Counted from the stretch's first letter, positions 9,266-19,266 are shown. The stretch: DNA of 64,000 nt from an uncultured bacterium (GCA_902792085.1 CADAYE010000011.1:1-64000), one strand, 5' to 3'. Numbers and translations: made by a program. Notes: a model not told the origin generated them from the sequence alone.

Positions 9266-9667
9266 TTAATAAACATAGCAAAGAACTTCGCCGCCGATGT
9301 TTTCTTTTCTTGCTTTTCTGTCAGTCATCAAACCTTTGCTTGTTGAAATAATAGCGATACCCAAACCGCCTAAAACTTTTTCCAAGTTTTTAGCCTTTGA
9401 ATATGTTTTCAAACCGGGTTTTGAAACTCTTACTAATTTTGTGATTACAGGCTTATTTTTTGCATCGTATTTCAATGTTATTGTGATAACCTGAAATTTC
9501 CCGGCATCTTTTTTTACTTCATAATCTTCGATGTAACCTTCTTCTTTCAAAACTTTTGCTAAAGCAACTTTAAGTTTTGAAGACGGAACATCAACGCTCG
9601 GATGAGATGCTTGCGCACCGTTTCTGATTCTTGTTAGCATATCTGCTATCGGATCTGTCATTGACAT
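9266..9667 (-). CDS. rpsH: 30S ribosomal protein S8
   Basis: S8 binds 16S rRNA helix 21 and in many bacteria represses the spc operon. The 133-residue protein begins [17 protein letters not shown] and ends with the [13 protein letters not shown]...GGEVLCYVY signature. The start is preceded by AAAGGAGA. No rpsN or rplE lies upstream: aroA is the neighbour instead, so the cluster is detached from the rest of the spc operon. The 170-nt leader contains a CAGTTC/GAACTG hairpin and a CCCG/CGGG hairpin that could carry autoregulation. That is inference. Confidence 0.97.
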   Translation of the reverse strand: MSMTDPIADMLTRIRNGAQASHPSVDVPSSKLKVALAKVLKEEGYIEDYEVKKDAGKFQVITITLKYDAKNKPVITKLVRVSKPGLKTYSKAKNLEKVLGGLGIAIISTSKGLMTDRKARKENIGGEVLCYVY

Positions 9668-9842
9668 ATTTTTGTCTCCTTTTTGTGAAACTTACCCGCA
9701 GTTCATCGGGCAGTATTTCAATCTATAACACCGCTTACTGAATTAATTTTTGTTCTCACATCTCGGAAAACTTATTTCAGCAGTTCGGAACTGTACGTTT
9801 AAATTATCATAAAGTATTTATATTTGCAAGGTCAATGTTAAA

Positions 9843-11120
9843 TTATTTTAACTTTTCAAATAATTTCAGAAATTCAGGAAAAGAAATGTTCACCCATTCA
9901 AAATCTTTTATCAGAATTTCTTTTTCGCAAACAAGCCCTGCTACATACAAACTCATTGCAAGACGGTGGTCTTTGTAAGACTCAACTTCAACTCCGCCGT
10001 TTAACTTTGTTTTGCCGTTTATAATCATTCCGTCCGGAGTTTGCTCTATATCAGCACCGAGTTTTGAGAGTTCTTTTACGGTTGTTTCAATCCTGTCCGA
10101 TTCCTTATTGCGTAAATCTTGCGCATCTTTAATAACAGTCTGACCTTTGCATTGAGTCGCTAAAACTGATATAACAGGAATTTCATCAATTAATTTCGGT
10201 ATAATTTCACCGCAAAATTCAACTCCTTTCATATCAGGAGAATATTCGACCTTTATATCTCCGACTGTTTCACCGCAAACATCTCTTTGGTCAAGAATTT
10301 CAATCTTCCCGCCCATCTGTTTGGCAACTCCAATAATTCCTGAGCGTGTCGGGTTTAAACCGATATTTTTTAATATAATTTTTGAATTTGGGACAATCAA
10401 ACCTGCAACGATAAAATAAGCACAAGATGATATATCGCCACAAATATTTATTTCAAGCGGTTTTAACTCTGACTTTTCTATACAAATATAACCATCTTGT
10501 TTAAAAATATTTGCCCCCACATTTTTTAACATAATTTCTGTATGATTTCTTGAGGGGTAAATTTCTTTGTATCTTGTAATACCATCAGCAAACAAGCCCG
10601 CAAGTAAAACACAAGATTTTACCTGTGCAGATGCAATTTTTGACTCATAAGTTATGCCTGTTAAATTACTTCCGCAAATATTTAACGGAGCATGAAAATC
10701 CTGTGAAGATATTTTTGCCCCCATTAATGATAACGGTTCAATAACACGTTTCATCGGTCGTTTAGAAAGACTTTCATCCCCTGTCAAAACACAATCAAAA
10801 TTTTGCCCTGACAAAATACCTGCCATAAGTCGCATCGTAGTACCCGAATTTCCGCAATACAAATATTTTGACGGCTTTTTCAATATCCCGTCAGAATTTA
10901 CTATAATCGTCTGATTATCATTTTCTATAATATCAGCACCAAGTTCTTTGCAAATTTCCAATGACGAATGAGGGTCTATCCCTTTTGAAAAATTTTTAAT
11001 AACTGATTTTCCTTTTGCAAGAGTAGAGAAAATAACCGCTCTGTGCGAAAGCGATTTGTCAGACGGAATTTCTGTTTCTCCGTTAAGAAAATTAAAATCT
11101 TTTTTTACAACGAAATTCAT
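9843..11120 (-). CDS. aroA: 3-phosphoshikimate 1-carboxyvinyltransferase (EPSP synthase)
   Basis: This is the shikimate-pathway enzyme joining PEP and shikimate-3-phosphate. Family motifs are DKSLSHRAVIFSTLA near the N-terminus, GNSGTTMRLMAG, the GDESLSKRPMKR substrate loop, and KESDR and DHRLAMS near the C-terminus. I place the start at 11120 (MNFVVKK). A TGG-TAAAAT extended -10 (11128-11133) ends 7 nt before that codon, and the upstream in-frame ATG overlaps the -10 box itself. The transcript would be leaderless. The length of about 425 residues is normal. Confidence 0.94.
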   Translation of the reverse strand: MNFVVKKDFNFLNGETEIPSDKSLSHRAVIFSTLAKGKSVIKNFSKGIDPHSSLEICKELGADIIENDNQTIIVNSDGILKKPSKYLYCGNSGTTMRLMAGILSGQNFDCVLTGDESLSKRPMKRVIEPLSLMGAKISSQDFHAPLNICGSNLTGITYESKIASAQVKSCVLLAGLFADGITRYKEIYPSRNHTEIMLKNVGANIFKQDGYICIEKSELKPLEINICGDISSCAYFIVAGLIVPNSKIILKNIGLNPTRSGIIGVAKQMGGKIEILDQRDVCGETVGDIKVEYSPDMKGVEFCGEIIPKLIDEIPVISVLATQCKGQTVIKDAQDLRNKESDRIETTVKELSKLGADIEQTPDGMIINGKTKLNGGVEVESYKDHRLAMSLYVAGLVCEKEILIKDFEWVNISFPEFLKLFEKLK

Positions 11121-11280
11121 GTAAGTCATTTTACCACAAATTTTGTTTAAATACCTGTAGCAAATATTATGTAAAAATTTTTTATATTGTACTTTTTATA
11201 TAATATTTTCATGATAGGATTTTTATATAAAAGAACATATAGTAATACTTTTTTTAATATTTAAAAGGAGAAAGAAAATT

Positions 11281-13855
11281 ATGAGTGAAAAACGTGTATG
11301 GTTGTTCAGAGAGGGTAATGCACACATGCGTGCCGAATTGGGCGGTAAAGGTGCTAACCTTGCTGAAATGACAAATTTAGGACTTCCTGTTCCACCGGGG
11401 CTTACAATTACAACAGCAACCTGTATGGAATACATCAACAACGGCAACAAAATGCCTGAAGGTTTGATGGATGAAGTTAAATATTATTTAAAAGAAGTTG
11501 AACAACAGGCAGGTAAAAAATTCGGAGATGCTACAAATCCGTTATTGGTTTCTGTTCGTTCAGGTGCTCGTGTTTCAATGCCCGGGATGATGGAAACTAT
11601 CCTAAACCTCGGTTTGAATGACGAAACAGTTGAAGCAATGGTTAAATTAACAAATAACCCTCGTTTTTGCTACGATTCATACAGAAGATTTTTAACAATG
11701 TTTGGTTCTGTTGCTTGGGAAATGGACAGACAAAAATACTTTGAATCAGAAGTTGAAAAAGTTAAAGCAAGAGAAGGCGTTAAAGAAGATACTCAAATAT
11801 CTGCAGAAGGCTGGAAATCTTTAATTCCTGTTTACAAACAAACAATTAAAGAAGTTACAGGTAAAGAATTTCCGCAAGATCCTTATGTTCAACTTCAGGA
11901 AGCTATTGAAGCGGTATTCCGTTCTTGGAATATTCCTCGTGCAGTTGCTTACAGAAATATGAACAAAATCGACCACAACTTCGGTACTGCGGTCAATGTT
12001 CAAACAATGGTATTTGGTAATATGGGTAATGATTGTGCAACAGGTGTTTCATTCACCCGTAACCCTGCAACCGGTGAAAATAAATTCTACGGTGAATATC
12101 TTGTAAACGCTCAGGGTGAAGATGTTGTTGCAGGTATCAGAACACCAAAACAAATTTCTGAACTTGAAACAGATATGCCTGATATTTACGAACAATATGT
12201 AAATATTGCAAAACAACTTGAAAAAGGTTATCACGATGTTCAGGATATGGAATTTACCGTTGAAAGAGGTAAATTATGGATTCTTCAGACAAGAAACGGT
12301 AAGAGAACAGCTAAAGCTGCTATCAAAATCGCCGTTGATATGTTTAATGAAGGAATTATTACTAAAGAAGAAGCAATTATGCAGGTTGATCCTTATTCTG
12401 TTTATCAGGTATTGTTACCTTGCTTTAACCCTGACAAAGTTAAACATTCACACAAAGTTTCAAAAGGTGTAAACGCATCTCCGGGTGCTGCAGTAGGTAA
12501 AATTGTATTTGATACCGAAGAAGCCGCTCGTCGTGGTGAAGCAGGGGAAAAAGTTATCTTAGTCAGAATTGAAACCTGTCCAGATGACATTCACGGTATG
12601 GCAGTTTCACAAGGTGTTTTGACTTTAAGAGGCGGTGCTACTTCTCACGCTGCAGTTGTTGCTAAAGGTATGGGTAAACCATGCGTTTCAGGTTGCGAAG
12701 ATTTGAAAATTGATTTGGCAAATGAAACAATTACCTGTGCTGACGGAACAGTATTCCACAAAGACGATATTATTTCTCTTGACGGGGGAACAGGTGAAGT
12801 TATGGAAGGCGCTATCGAACTTGTTGAAGCCGGTATTGACGCTGACTTTGAAACTTTCTTCGGCTGGGTAAATGAAATTAAATCATTGAAAGTTGAAGCA
12901 AACGCTGATACACCAAAAGATATTGAAAATGCTATCAAATTTGGTGCTGAAGGTGTAGGTCTTTGCAGAACAGAACACATGTTCATGGATCCTGACAGAC
13001 TTCCTTGGGTACAAAAAATGATTATTGCAGGTACAACAGAAGCAAGAAAAGAAGCACTTTCTCACTTACTTCGAATTCTTACCTTCTAAGATTGAATTAG
13101 TTGAAAAAGTTGCAACTAAAAAAGCATTAGGTCAGGATTATGCAGAAGATGAAAAAATGCTTGAAATCGTTGAAAACCTGTCAGAATCTAACCCGATGAT
13201 GGGCTTGAGAGGCTGCCGTTTAGGTTTAACTTATCCTGAAATCAACGAAATGCAGGTTAGAGCAATCTTTGAAGCTTGCTGCGATTTGACAAAAGAAGGA
13301 CACAAAATTCAACCGTGGATTATGATTCCTTTGATTGGTCACATCAACGAACTTAAAACTGCAAAAGCAACATTAGTAAGCGTTGCAGAACAAGTTATGC
13401 AGGAAAAAGGAATAAAATTAGATTACAAATTCGGTACAATGATTGAAATTCCTCGTGCTGCATTGACAGCAAAAGAAGTTGCAACAGAAGCGGAATTCTT
13501 CTCTTACGGTACAAATGATTTGACTCAAATGACATTTGGTTACTCAAGAGATGATGCCGAAGGTAAATTCCTGAAAAACTATGTAGAACAAAAGATTTTA
13601 CCTTGGAACCCGTTTGTAACTTTAGACTTCAACGGTGTTGGCAGACTTATTGAAATGTCAATCAACGAAGGCAGAGAAGTTAATTCTTCACTTGTCGGCG
13701 GTATCTGCGGTGAACACGGCGGCGACCCTGATTCTGTGAAATATGCTCACAAAATCGGTTTGAACTATGTTTCATGCTCTCCATACAGAGTTCCGCAAGC
13801 AAGACTTGCTGCAGCACAGGCAGTAATCGAATGTAAGAAAACCGCTAAGGTATAA
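11281..13855 (+). pseudogene. ppdK: Pyruvate phosphate dikinase, disrupted by an apparent 86-bp deletion
   Basis: PPDK interconverts pyruvate, ATP and Pi with PEP, AMP and PPi. Frame 1 (11281-13089) encodes the nucleotide-binding domain, the phospho-histidine domain (GGATSHAAVVAKGMGKPCVSG) and the start of the PEP/pyruvate domain (GVGLCRTEHMF). It then runs off frame after EALSHLL. Frame 2 resumes at EFLPSKIELVEK and continues to the normal C-terminus (VGGICGEHGGDP, SCSPYRVPQARLAAAQA) at 13855. In intact PPDKs about 29 residues (a QREDF..., DGLPVTIRLLDPPLH-type segment with a substrate-binding arginine) lie between these points. Losing 86 nt fits both the missing length and the frame change. 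The start ATG follows AAAAGGAGAAAG. A real pseudogene and an assembly error are both possible. Confidence 0.9.
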
Positions 13856-13891
13856 ATATTGAATATCGGCAAGTAATTGCCACCTTAATTT

Positions 13892-14022
13892 AAAAGCGAG
13901 AATTTTAAGATTCTGAATCACTCCGTTAAAATTACCATATTATATAATCGGGGTGAGCCCCTGAAACAAGTTCAGGGTGACGGCAAAGCTGTCTTTTCAG
14001 AATGACAAAATTCTCGCTTTTT
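13892..14022. repeat. PPDK terminator with a ~100-bp repeat in its loop
   Basis: AAAAGCGAGAATTTT at 13892-13906 is complementary to AAAATTCTCGCTTTTT at 14007-14022, forming a terminator stem with a T-run. The ~100-nt 'loop' contains a dispersed repeat with CCCTGAA-ACAAG-TTCAGGG and a TTCTGA/TCAGAA pair. The arrangement suggests a repeat inserted in the loop of an ordinary terminator. Confidence 0.7.
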
Positions 14023-14215
14023 ATAAATTTAAAATATAATTTTGTGTTTCGGTTTTAATATTGTCACTTATTTCTTCTATCAATTCTATGAATATTTCTT
14101 TTTCAATGTTATCTGTTTTGCAATAATTCATCAGATAATTTAATCTTCGTGTAAAGAGTTTCACATTCGCTTTTATCATTTCTTTTTCGTATCTAATAAG
14201 TTGTTCTTCTTGCAT
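14021..14215 (-). CDS. Small unknown protein, 64 residues
   Basis: The protein begins MQEEQLIRYEKEMIKAN and looks wholly helical and charged, with no signal peptide or membrane segment. GGAG lies 7 nt before the ATG. Its stop codon abuts the interrupted terminator arm. I do not recognise it. Expression is supported only by the ribosome-binding site and composition. Confidence 0.45.
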   Translation of the reverse strand: MQEEQLIRYEKEMIKANVKLFTRRLNYLMNYCKTDNIEKEIFIELIEEISDNIKTETQNYILNL

Positions 14216-14262
14216 TATTTGCTCCTATAATATTGGCATGGTAATTCCGACCTACAAATAAA

Positions 14263-14300
14263 TTTGCATGTCATTGCGAGCGAAGCGAAGCAATCCAGCC
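14263..14300. repeat. Fragment of the CATTGCGA dispersed element
   Basis: The sequence around GTCATTGCGAGCGAAGCG...CAATCCAGCC is shared with the left half of the inverted-repeat element at 19267-19418. Only one end is visible here. Confidence 0.65.
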
Positions 14301-14384
14301 TTTATTAAGTTTTATTTTATTATAATTTCTAATTATAGAAATTTATTGCTATTTTCATGAATAATATAATATTAATTGCTATAT

Positions 14385-14413
14385 TTGTCAACATATTCAT
14401 AAATTTATATAAT
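14385..14413 (+). promoter_or_regulatory. Near-consensus promoter, leaderless gene
   Basis: TTGTCA (14385-14390), a 17-bp spacer and TATAAT (14408-14413) end 6 nt before the ATG at 14420. There is no ribosome-binding site, so the transcript should start at or immediately beside the start codon. Confidence 0.7.
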
Positions 14414-14419
14414 TAATAT

Positions 14420-14635
14420 ATGAGATTAAATGTAAGAGAACAAATAAAAGCACTATTATCGCAAGAAAATGTAACTCAAAAGGAATTAGTTGCAAAACTT
14501 AACAGTATGGGTAAAAAATATTCTACGACAAGTTTATCTCAGCGTTTAGGACGCGGGTCTTTCACCTACAATGAAGTCATGACTATCGCAGAAATTTTGG
14601 GCTATGATGTACAATTTGTTAAAGAGAATAAGTAG
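14420..14635 (+). CDS. Small helix-turn-helix protein, paralogue 1
   Basis: The 71-residue protein has a helical segment VREQIKALLSQENVTQKELV followed by the SLSQRLGRGSFTYNEVMTIAEILGY pattern of a compact HTH. It reads like a Cro/CI-type or DUF6471-like DNA-binding domain. It is clearly paralogous to 19927-20145, sharing L-x-RG-x-[FL]-x-Y-x-E and [ILV]LGY-x-[LV]-x-FV. No effector domain exists, so a stand-alone regulator is likely. Its target is unknown. The adjacent efflux operon is a candidate by position only. Confidence 0.72.
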   Translation: MRLNVREQIKALLSQENVTQKELVAKLNSMGKKYSTTSLSQRLGRGSFTYNEVMTIAEILGYDVQFVKENK

Positions 14636-14661
14636 GCAAATTTTAACCTACACTAAAATAT

Positions 14662-16224
14662 CTATCCCCTGCTTTTGCTCTTTTTAAATAAGAACAATAA
14701 AGGAATAAGAACAAAGCATGCAACCCCAAAGATTCTGAACGAATCCATAAATGCCCATAAGGTTGATTGCTTAATAAGTGTTCCGTATTGAGAGTACATT
14801 GCCATATATTTTGCCATATCAATACTTGTATATTGTGATATAGCAGCGGTAGTCATTTGAACTTTTTGAACAAATATCGGATTGAGTTCGCTTAATTTCC
14901 CAACCATCATATATTGGTGCATTTGCGCAAATCTTGTCAAAAATGTTGCAACCAAAGATGTTCCTATCGCACCGCCGATATTTTTGAATAAGTTTTGTAT
15001 TCCTGAAGCATTGGTCATTTGTTCATTAGACAGAGTTTCAAGAGATAAATTGATAATAGGAACCATTGACATGCCTAAGCCAAAACCCATCAGGCAGTTT
15101 GGTATCATAATATTCATTTGGGCAATTTGCAAATTCAAAAATCCGAACATTAAACTTGCCGTACCAATACATGCCAAACCGACAATAACAAGTTTTCTTT
15201 TATCAACCCTGTCTGCAATGAAAGCACAAATAATAGTTGCACTTAAACTCCCAATTCCTCGGGGCATCATGGATAAGCCGCTTAAATATGCGGTATAACC
15301 CATCATACTTTGCAAAAATTGCGGTAAAATTGCAATTGAAGCATATAAAACAGATTGCATAACAACCTGAATAAAAGTACCAACAACAAATTCTTTATTT
15401 TTAAATACACTCAAATCAATGAGAGAGTCTTTTCTTTTTGCCTGTGAAACAAAAAAGCAAACCGCAGAAATGCAAGAAATAGAAAAAATCCATCTTATCC
15501 AAGTTGCATTAAACCAGTCCGCATTATTCCCTTTATCAAAAAATACCTGCAGGCATAACAACCATAAAAACAGGAAGAAAAAGCCTATACCGTCTAATTT
15601 TACACCTTTAACACGTCTTGCATAAGGCGGATTGAAAAGCAAATTTTTTGCCATTACCGCTGCAATACATCCTAACGGAACATTTATAAAGAATATCCAC
15701 GGCCAAGTCCAGTTATCAGTAATCCAACCGCCTAAAACAGGTCCGATAATAGGAGCAATAATAACCCCCATACCGAAAATCGCCATCGCCGTTCCTCTTT
15801 TTTCTTTAGGGAAACTTTCCATCATAATTGCTTGTGATAGAGGAACAATACCACCCCCGCCTGCACCTTGTAAAATTCGAAATATTACCATCTGCCCGAG
15901 AGATTTTGCCATCCCGCATAATAAAGATGCAAAGGCAAAAAGTAATATACTTATTACATAGAAATTTTTACGGCCAAAAAGTTTACTGAAATATCCTACA
16001 GATGGAATTACAATACCTGAAGCAATTAAGTAACTTGTCAAAATCCAGATACTTTCATCTCTTGTTGCAGAAAAACTTCCTGCCATGTGTGGCAGAGCAA
16101 CATTAGCAATTGTACCATCCATAACATACACAAAAACGGCAAGTAAGACCGGCATACAAGCAAGCCACGGATTCTCCGGTAAGTATTGATTTTCGTTTTC
16201 TGATTGTGTAGTTTGCGCGGACAT
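14662..16224 (-). CDS. MFS multidrug transporter, DHA2/EmrB type
   Basis: This is a 14-helix proton-driven drug exporter of the inner membrane. The 520-residue protein shows the opening MDGTIANVALPHMAGSF (motif D1 style), GRKNFYV (motif A loop), RILQGAGGGGIVPLSQA and the motif C region GPVLGGWITDNWTWPWIFFINVPLG typical of EmrB-like 14-TMS antiporters. It follows the EmrA-like gene by 10 nt and the MarR gene upstream. With the divergent TolC-like protein it would form a tripartite pump across both membranes. The substrate is unknown. Confidence 0.92.
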   Translation of the reverse strand: MSAQTTQSENENQYLPENPWLACMPVLLAVFVYVMDGTIANVALPHMAGSFSATRDESIWILTSYLIASGIVIPSVGYFSKLFGRKNFYVISILLFAFASLLCGMAKSLGQMVIFRILQGAGGGGIVPLSQAIMMESFPKEKRGTAMAIFGMGVIIAPIIGPVLGGWITDNWTWPWIFFINVPLGCIAAVMAKNLLFNPPYARRVKGVKLDGIGFFFLFLWLLCLQVFFDKGNNADWFNATWIRWIFSISCISAVCFFVSQAKRKDSLIDLSVFKNKEFVVGTFIQVVMQSVLYASIAILPQFLQSMMGYTAYLSGLSMMPRGIGSLSATIICAFIADRVDKRKLVIVGLACIGTASLMFGFLNLQIAQMNIMIPNCLMGFGLGMSMVPIINLSLETLSNEQMTNASGIQNLFKNIGGAIGTSLVATFLTRFAQMHQYMMVGKLSELNPIFVQKVQMTTAAISQYTSIDMAKYMAMYSQYGTLIKQSTLWAFMDSFRIFGVACFVLIPLLFLFKKSKSRG

Positions 16225-16234
16225 TGTTTGCCTT

Positions 16235-17245
16235 TTACTTTACTCTAACTTTTGGTACAACAGACATACCCGGTACAATATTATATTTTTCTTTATCAAT
16301 TTTTTCTGTAAATACGATTTTTACAGGGATTCTTTGTACGATTTTTACAAATGAACCAACTGCGTTTTCAGGAGGGAAAAGGCTTGATTTTGCGCCTGAT
16401 GCTCTCTGAATACTGTCAATTTTACCTTTAAATACATGGTTTGGATAAGTATCAATTTTAATATCAACAGGTTGTCCCGGTTTCATGTTTCTTAACTGAT
16501 TTTCTTTAAAGTTTGCAACTACCCAAACTTCTTCAGGCACAAGAGTAAACAGTGGAGAACCAACATTTACATACATACCTTTTTCAACCCTTCTTGAAGA
16601 AACAGTACCCGATTGAGGGGCATAAATTTTTGTATAAGAAAGGTCAAGTTCTGCTTTTTCTTTTGCAGATTTTGCATTAGCCAAATTCGCATCTGCAACG
16701 GTTTTGTTGCTTTCCTGTGTCAAAATTGATTGCTGCGCTTGTGTCAAACCTGCTTTTGCATTGTTATATTTTACTTCTGCCATATCAAGAGTTTGTTTTG
16801 ACACTGCGCCCTGTTCATAGAGGTTTCTGTATCTTTCCAAATCCTTTTGTGCAAGTTCTATATTAGATTCGGAAGCAACAAGATTTGCTTTGGCATTTGC
16901 CTGATCATATTTGATTCTTTCATAATTGGCATTTGCCTGATCTAATTTTACCTGATAATCCGCACTGTCAATAGTTGCGATGAGTTCACCGGCATTGACA
17001 TATTGGTTATCCTGAATATAAACATTTTCAATTTGCCCTGAAACTCTCGGAGCAACATTTACGGAAATATTTTCTACATAAGCATCATCAGTGGATTCAT
17101 ATTTCATTTCGTTAATAATATAAATTCCCGCACAAATTAATAACACCGTTATCAATACCGCAGCAATTTTTCTCTTAAGTCCTTTTTTAGAAGGTTGCTC
17201 CTGTTCTGTATCGACAGTCTGTTGTTCCTGATTTTGTTCTTCCAT
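16235..17245 (-). CDS. Membrane fusion protein, HlyD/EmrA family
   Basis: This periplasmic adaptor links the inner-membrane exporter to the outer-membrane channel. In 336 residues there is a cytoplasmic acidic-Gln N-terminus, one membrane segment (about residues 28-46, IAAVLITVLLICAGIYI), a biotinyl-lipoyl half (VNVAPRVSGQIENVYIQDNQYV), a long coiled-coil hairpin (about 90-185), the second lipoyl half (YAPQSGTVSSRRVEKGMYV) and a beta-barrel. An AGAGG precedes the ATG. It sits between marR and emrB in one operon. Confidence 0.92.
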   Translation of the reverse strand: MEEQNQEQQTVDTEQEQPSKKGLKRKIAAVLITVLLICAGIYIINEMKYESTDDAYVENISVNVAPRVSGQIENVYIQDNQYVNAGELIATIDSADYQVKLDQANANYERIKYDQANAKANLVASESNIELAQKDLERYRNLYEQGAVSKQTLDMAEVKYNNAKAGLTQAQQSILTQESNKTVADANLANAKSAKEKAELDLSYTKIYAPQSGTVSSRRVEKGMYVNVGSPLFTLVPEEVWVVANFKENQLRNMKPGQPVDIKIDTYPNHVFKGKIDSIQRASGAKSSLFPPENAVGSFVKIVQRIPVKIVFTEKIDKEKYNIVPGMSVVPKVRVK

Positions 17246-17264
17246 GTTTTATACCTCTTATATT

Positions 17265-17726
17265 TTATATATTTAGTTCTACTTCGTTTTTTAAAATTTC
17301 TCTAAACCCCTGCATCAGCAACTTCATATCTTCAATTTTTTCGGAAGAAAAAGCACGGGGAATATTTTGAAGATACTCTCTTATTTTCAATGTTATGTCA
17401 GATAAAATAATTTTACCATCCCCTGTCAAAATTATTTTTCTTACAAGCCTGTTATTTTTTGTAGCAACAACTCTTTCAATATAACCTTTTTTTTCAAGTG
17501 AATTTAGTATTCTGCCTGTTGAAGGGCGGTCTTTCAATATAATCTTTGCCAAATCTCTTTGGCACATTTCACCGTTTATTGCAAGTGTATCTAAAGTAAC
17601 TACTTCATCAAGCGAAAGAGTACACTCGATTTTTTTAAACAACTGCGATGCAAGATACTTACAATACTTTGCCGTAAGTTCAAACTGATAATAAATTGAA
17701 TTTATATAGTGTTTTTCTTCCTGCAT
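17265..17726 (-). CDS. MarR-family transcriptional regulator
   Basis: The 153-residue protein has the winged-helix MarR layout: N-terminal dimer helices, the HTH around CQRDLAKIILKDRPSTGRILNSLEKKGYI, and the wing VVATKNNRLVRKIILTGDG. It is the first gene of the efflux operon and is divergent from the TolC-like gene. It most likely represses both by binding the shared intergenic region, where an inverted repeat overlaps a promoter. The ligand is unknown. Confidence 0.9.
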   Translation of the reverse strand: MQEEKHYINSIYYQFELTAKYCKYLASQLFKKIECTLSLDEVVTLDTLAINGEMCQRDLAKIILKDRPSTGRILNSLEKKGYIERVVATKNNRLVRKIILTGDGKIILSDITLKIREYLQNIPRAFSSEKIEDMKLLMQGFREILKNEVELNI

Positions 17727-17759
17727 ATTATATTTCTTGGTTGTGTTACAAAAATAATG

Positions 17760-17790
17760 TGTTGCATTTACAACAGTAATATGCTATCAT
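17760..17790 (+). promoter_or_regulatory. TolC-like gene promoter with candidate MarR operator
   Basis: TTGCAT (17762-17767), 17 bp, then TATCAT (17785-17790) with an upstream TGC. The inverted repeat TGTTG-N6-CAACA (17760-17775) covers the -35 box, the right place for repression by the divergently encoded MarR protein. Confidence 0.6.
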
Positions 17791-17837
17791 ATTGTCATAA
17801 AATTTGCAAGCAAATATTTTAAAGAAGGAATAAAACA

Positions 17838-19238
17838 TTGAAAAAGATACTTATTACACTACTTTTAGCAGGATTTGTTATGGCCGATGTTACCCCTGCT
17901 GTTTGTATAGCAAAAAGCGTTAAAAAGGCTTCCGAACCGCAAAAGGTTTCAATTTCAAAAACGCAAAAAATGAGAAAGAAAAGCGAACAGTTTAAATATG
18001 ATTATATAAACTACGAATGGTGGTCAAATTTTAATGACGACATTCTCAAAAGTTATATCGACAAAGCAATTAAAAATAACTACTCTTTGAAAATGGCAAC
18101 TATTGCGGTTGATGAATACTATCAGGTAGTAAAAATTAATTTCGGGAATGAACTTCCTATGGCAGGAGTTGGATTTGCGCCGGCACTTGTAAAAAATTCG
18201 GGATTTACCAATACCAATTCAAGTTTTGCTGTTCCGGCACTTGTCAATTACGAAGCAGATATTTTCTTAAAAAATCACGACAAGACAAAAATGGCTAAAA
18301 AAGATTACGAAAAAGCACTGCAAGATGAAAGAACAGCCTATATAGCAATCGCATCCGCTGTCGGAGCGACTTATCTGAATATTGTAAAACTTGATAAAAT
18401 GATAGAACTTCAAGAACAAATCGTTGCTGACAGAAAAGTTATTTATGATTTGATGCTATTAAGAAATAAAGAAGGTTTGACCTCAACTTCCGATACAGTA
18501 AAAGCAAACAAAGCATATATTGCAGGTCAGACATCTTTAACCGAATACAAAAAACAGAGAAACATTTTGTTAAATCAGTTGTGTGTTTTGACAGGTGAAA
18601 GTCCTGAAAAATCTGATGAAATTGAAAGAATTTCTTATGATAACTTGAATTTCAGCGGGGTTATACCAAAAGAAATTTCAACTGATATTATTGTTCAAAG
18701 ACCTGATTATATTACTGCGGAAAAAATGATTGAAAAAGCAGGGATTGATGTCAGAGTGGCAAAAAAAGAATTTTTACCGACTATTAATTTAACAGGTGTA
18801 GCACTGTTTATGAACAGTGATTTTGGCAGTATTTTTACTACAAAAGGTGCGCTTGCGGCTCTTGCAGGAGCAATAAATCTACCGCTATTTACAGGCGGGA
18901 AAAGAATTGCCAATTTAAGACTTAAAAAAGCAACTTATCAAAGACTTTTGAATAACTATTATCAGACTAATCTGACTGCGATTCAGGAGATTAACGATTC
19001 TCTGACAACTATAGCACACGACGATAAAAAATACGAAGACACAAAACTGCAGTCAGAATTAGAAAGAAAAGATTTTGGCTTGAGCAGTTCAAAATATGAA
19101 CAGGGCATTATCTCTAAACTTGATTTGACACAATTAAGAGAAAATGTACTTTCAACAGACAAACTTGTTGCAGACCAAAAAATAAACTGCCTTGTAGATT
19201 ACATAACATTGTATAAAGCAGTCGGAAGCCAATTATAA
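17838..19238 (+). CDS. Outer-membrane efflux protein, TolC/NodT family
   Basis: This is the trimeric outer-membrane channel of a tripartite exporter. The 466-residue protein starts with TTG behind GAAGGA and has a signal peptide (KKILITLLLAGFVMADVTPA). No lipobox is evident. Family features are the YEWWSNFNDDILKSYIDKAIKNN opening, helical OEP repeats, IVQRPDYITAEKMIEKAGIDVRVAKKEFLPTINL in the middle and LPLFTGGKRIANLRLKKA in the second repeat. It is divergent from the MarR-EmrA-EmrB operon. Its presence supports a diderm envelope. Confidence 0.9.
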   Translation: MKKILITLLLAGFVMADVTPAVCIAKSVKKASEPQKVSISKTQKMRKKSEQFKYDYINYEWWSNFNDDILKSYIDKAIKNNYSLKMATIAVDEYYQVVKINFGNELPMAGVGFAPALVKNSGFTNTNSSFAVPALVNYEADIFLKNHDKTKMAKKDYEKALQDERTAYIAIASAVGATYLNIVKLDKMIELQEQIVADRKVIYDLMLLRNKEGLTSTSDTVKANKAYIAGQTSLTEYKKQRNILLNQLCVLTGESPEKSDEIERISYDNLNFSGVIPKEISTDIIVQRPDYITAEKMIEKAGIDVRVAKKEFLPTINLTGVALFMNSDFGSIFTTKGALAALAGAINLPLFTGGKRIANLRLKKATYQRLLNNYYQTNLTAIQEINDSLTTIAHDDKKYEDTKLQSELERKDFGLSSSKYEQGIISKLDLTQLRENVLSTDKLVADQKINCLVDYITLYKAVGSQL

Positions 19239-19266
19239 TATATTCTTAATCATATTTTTATTTATG

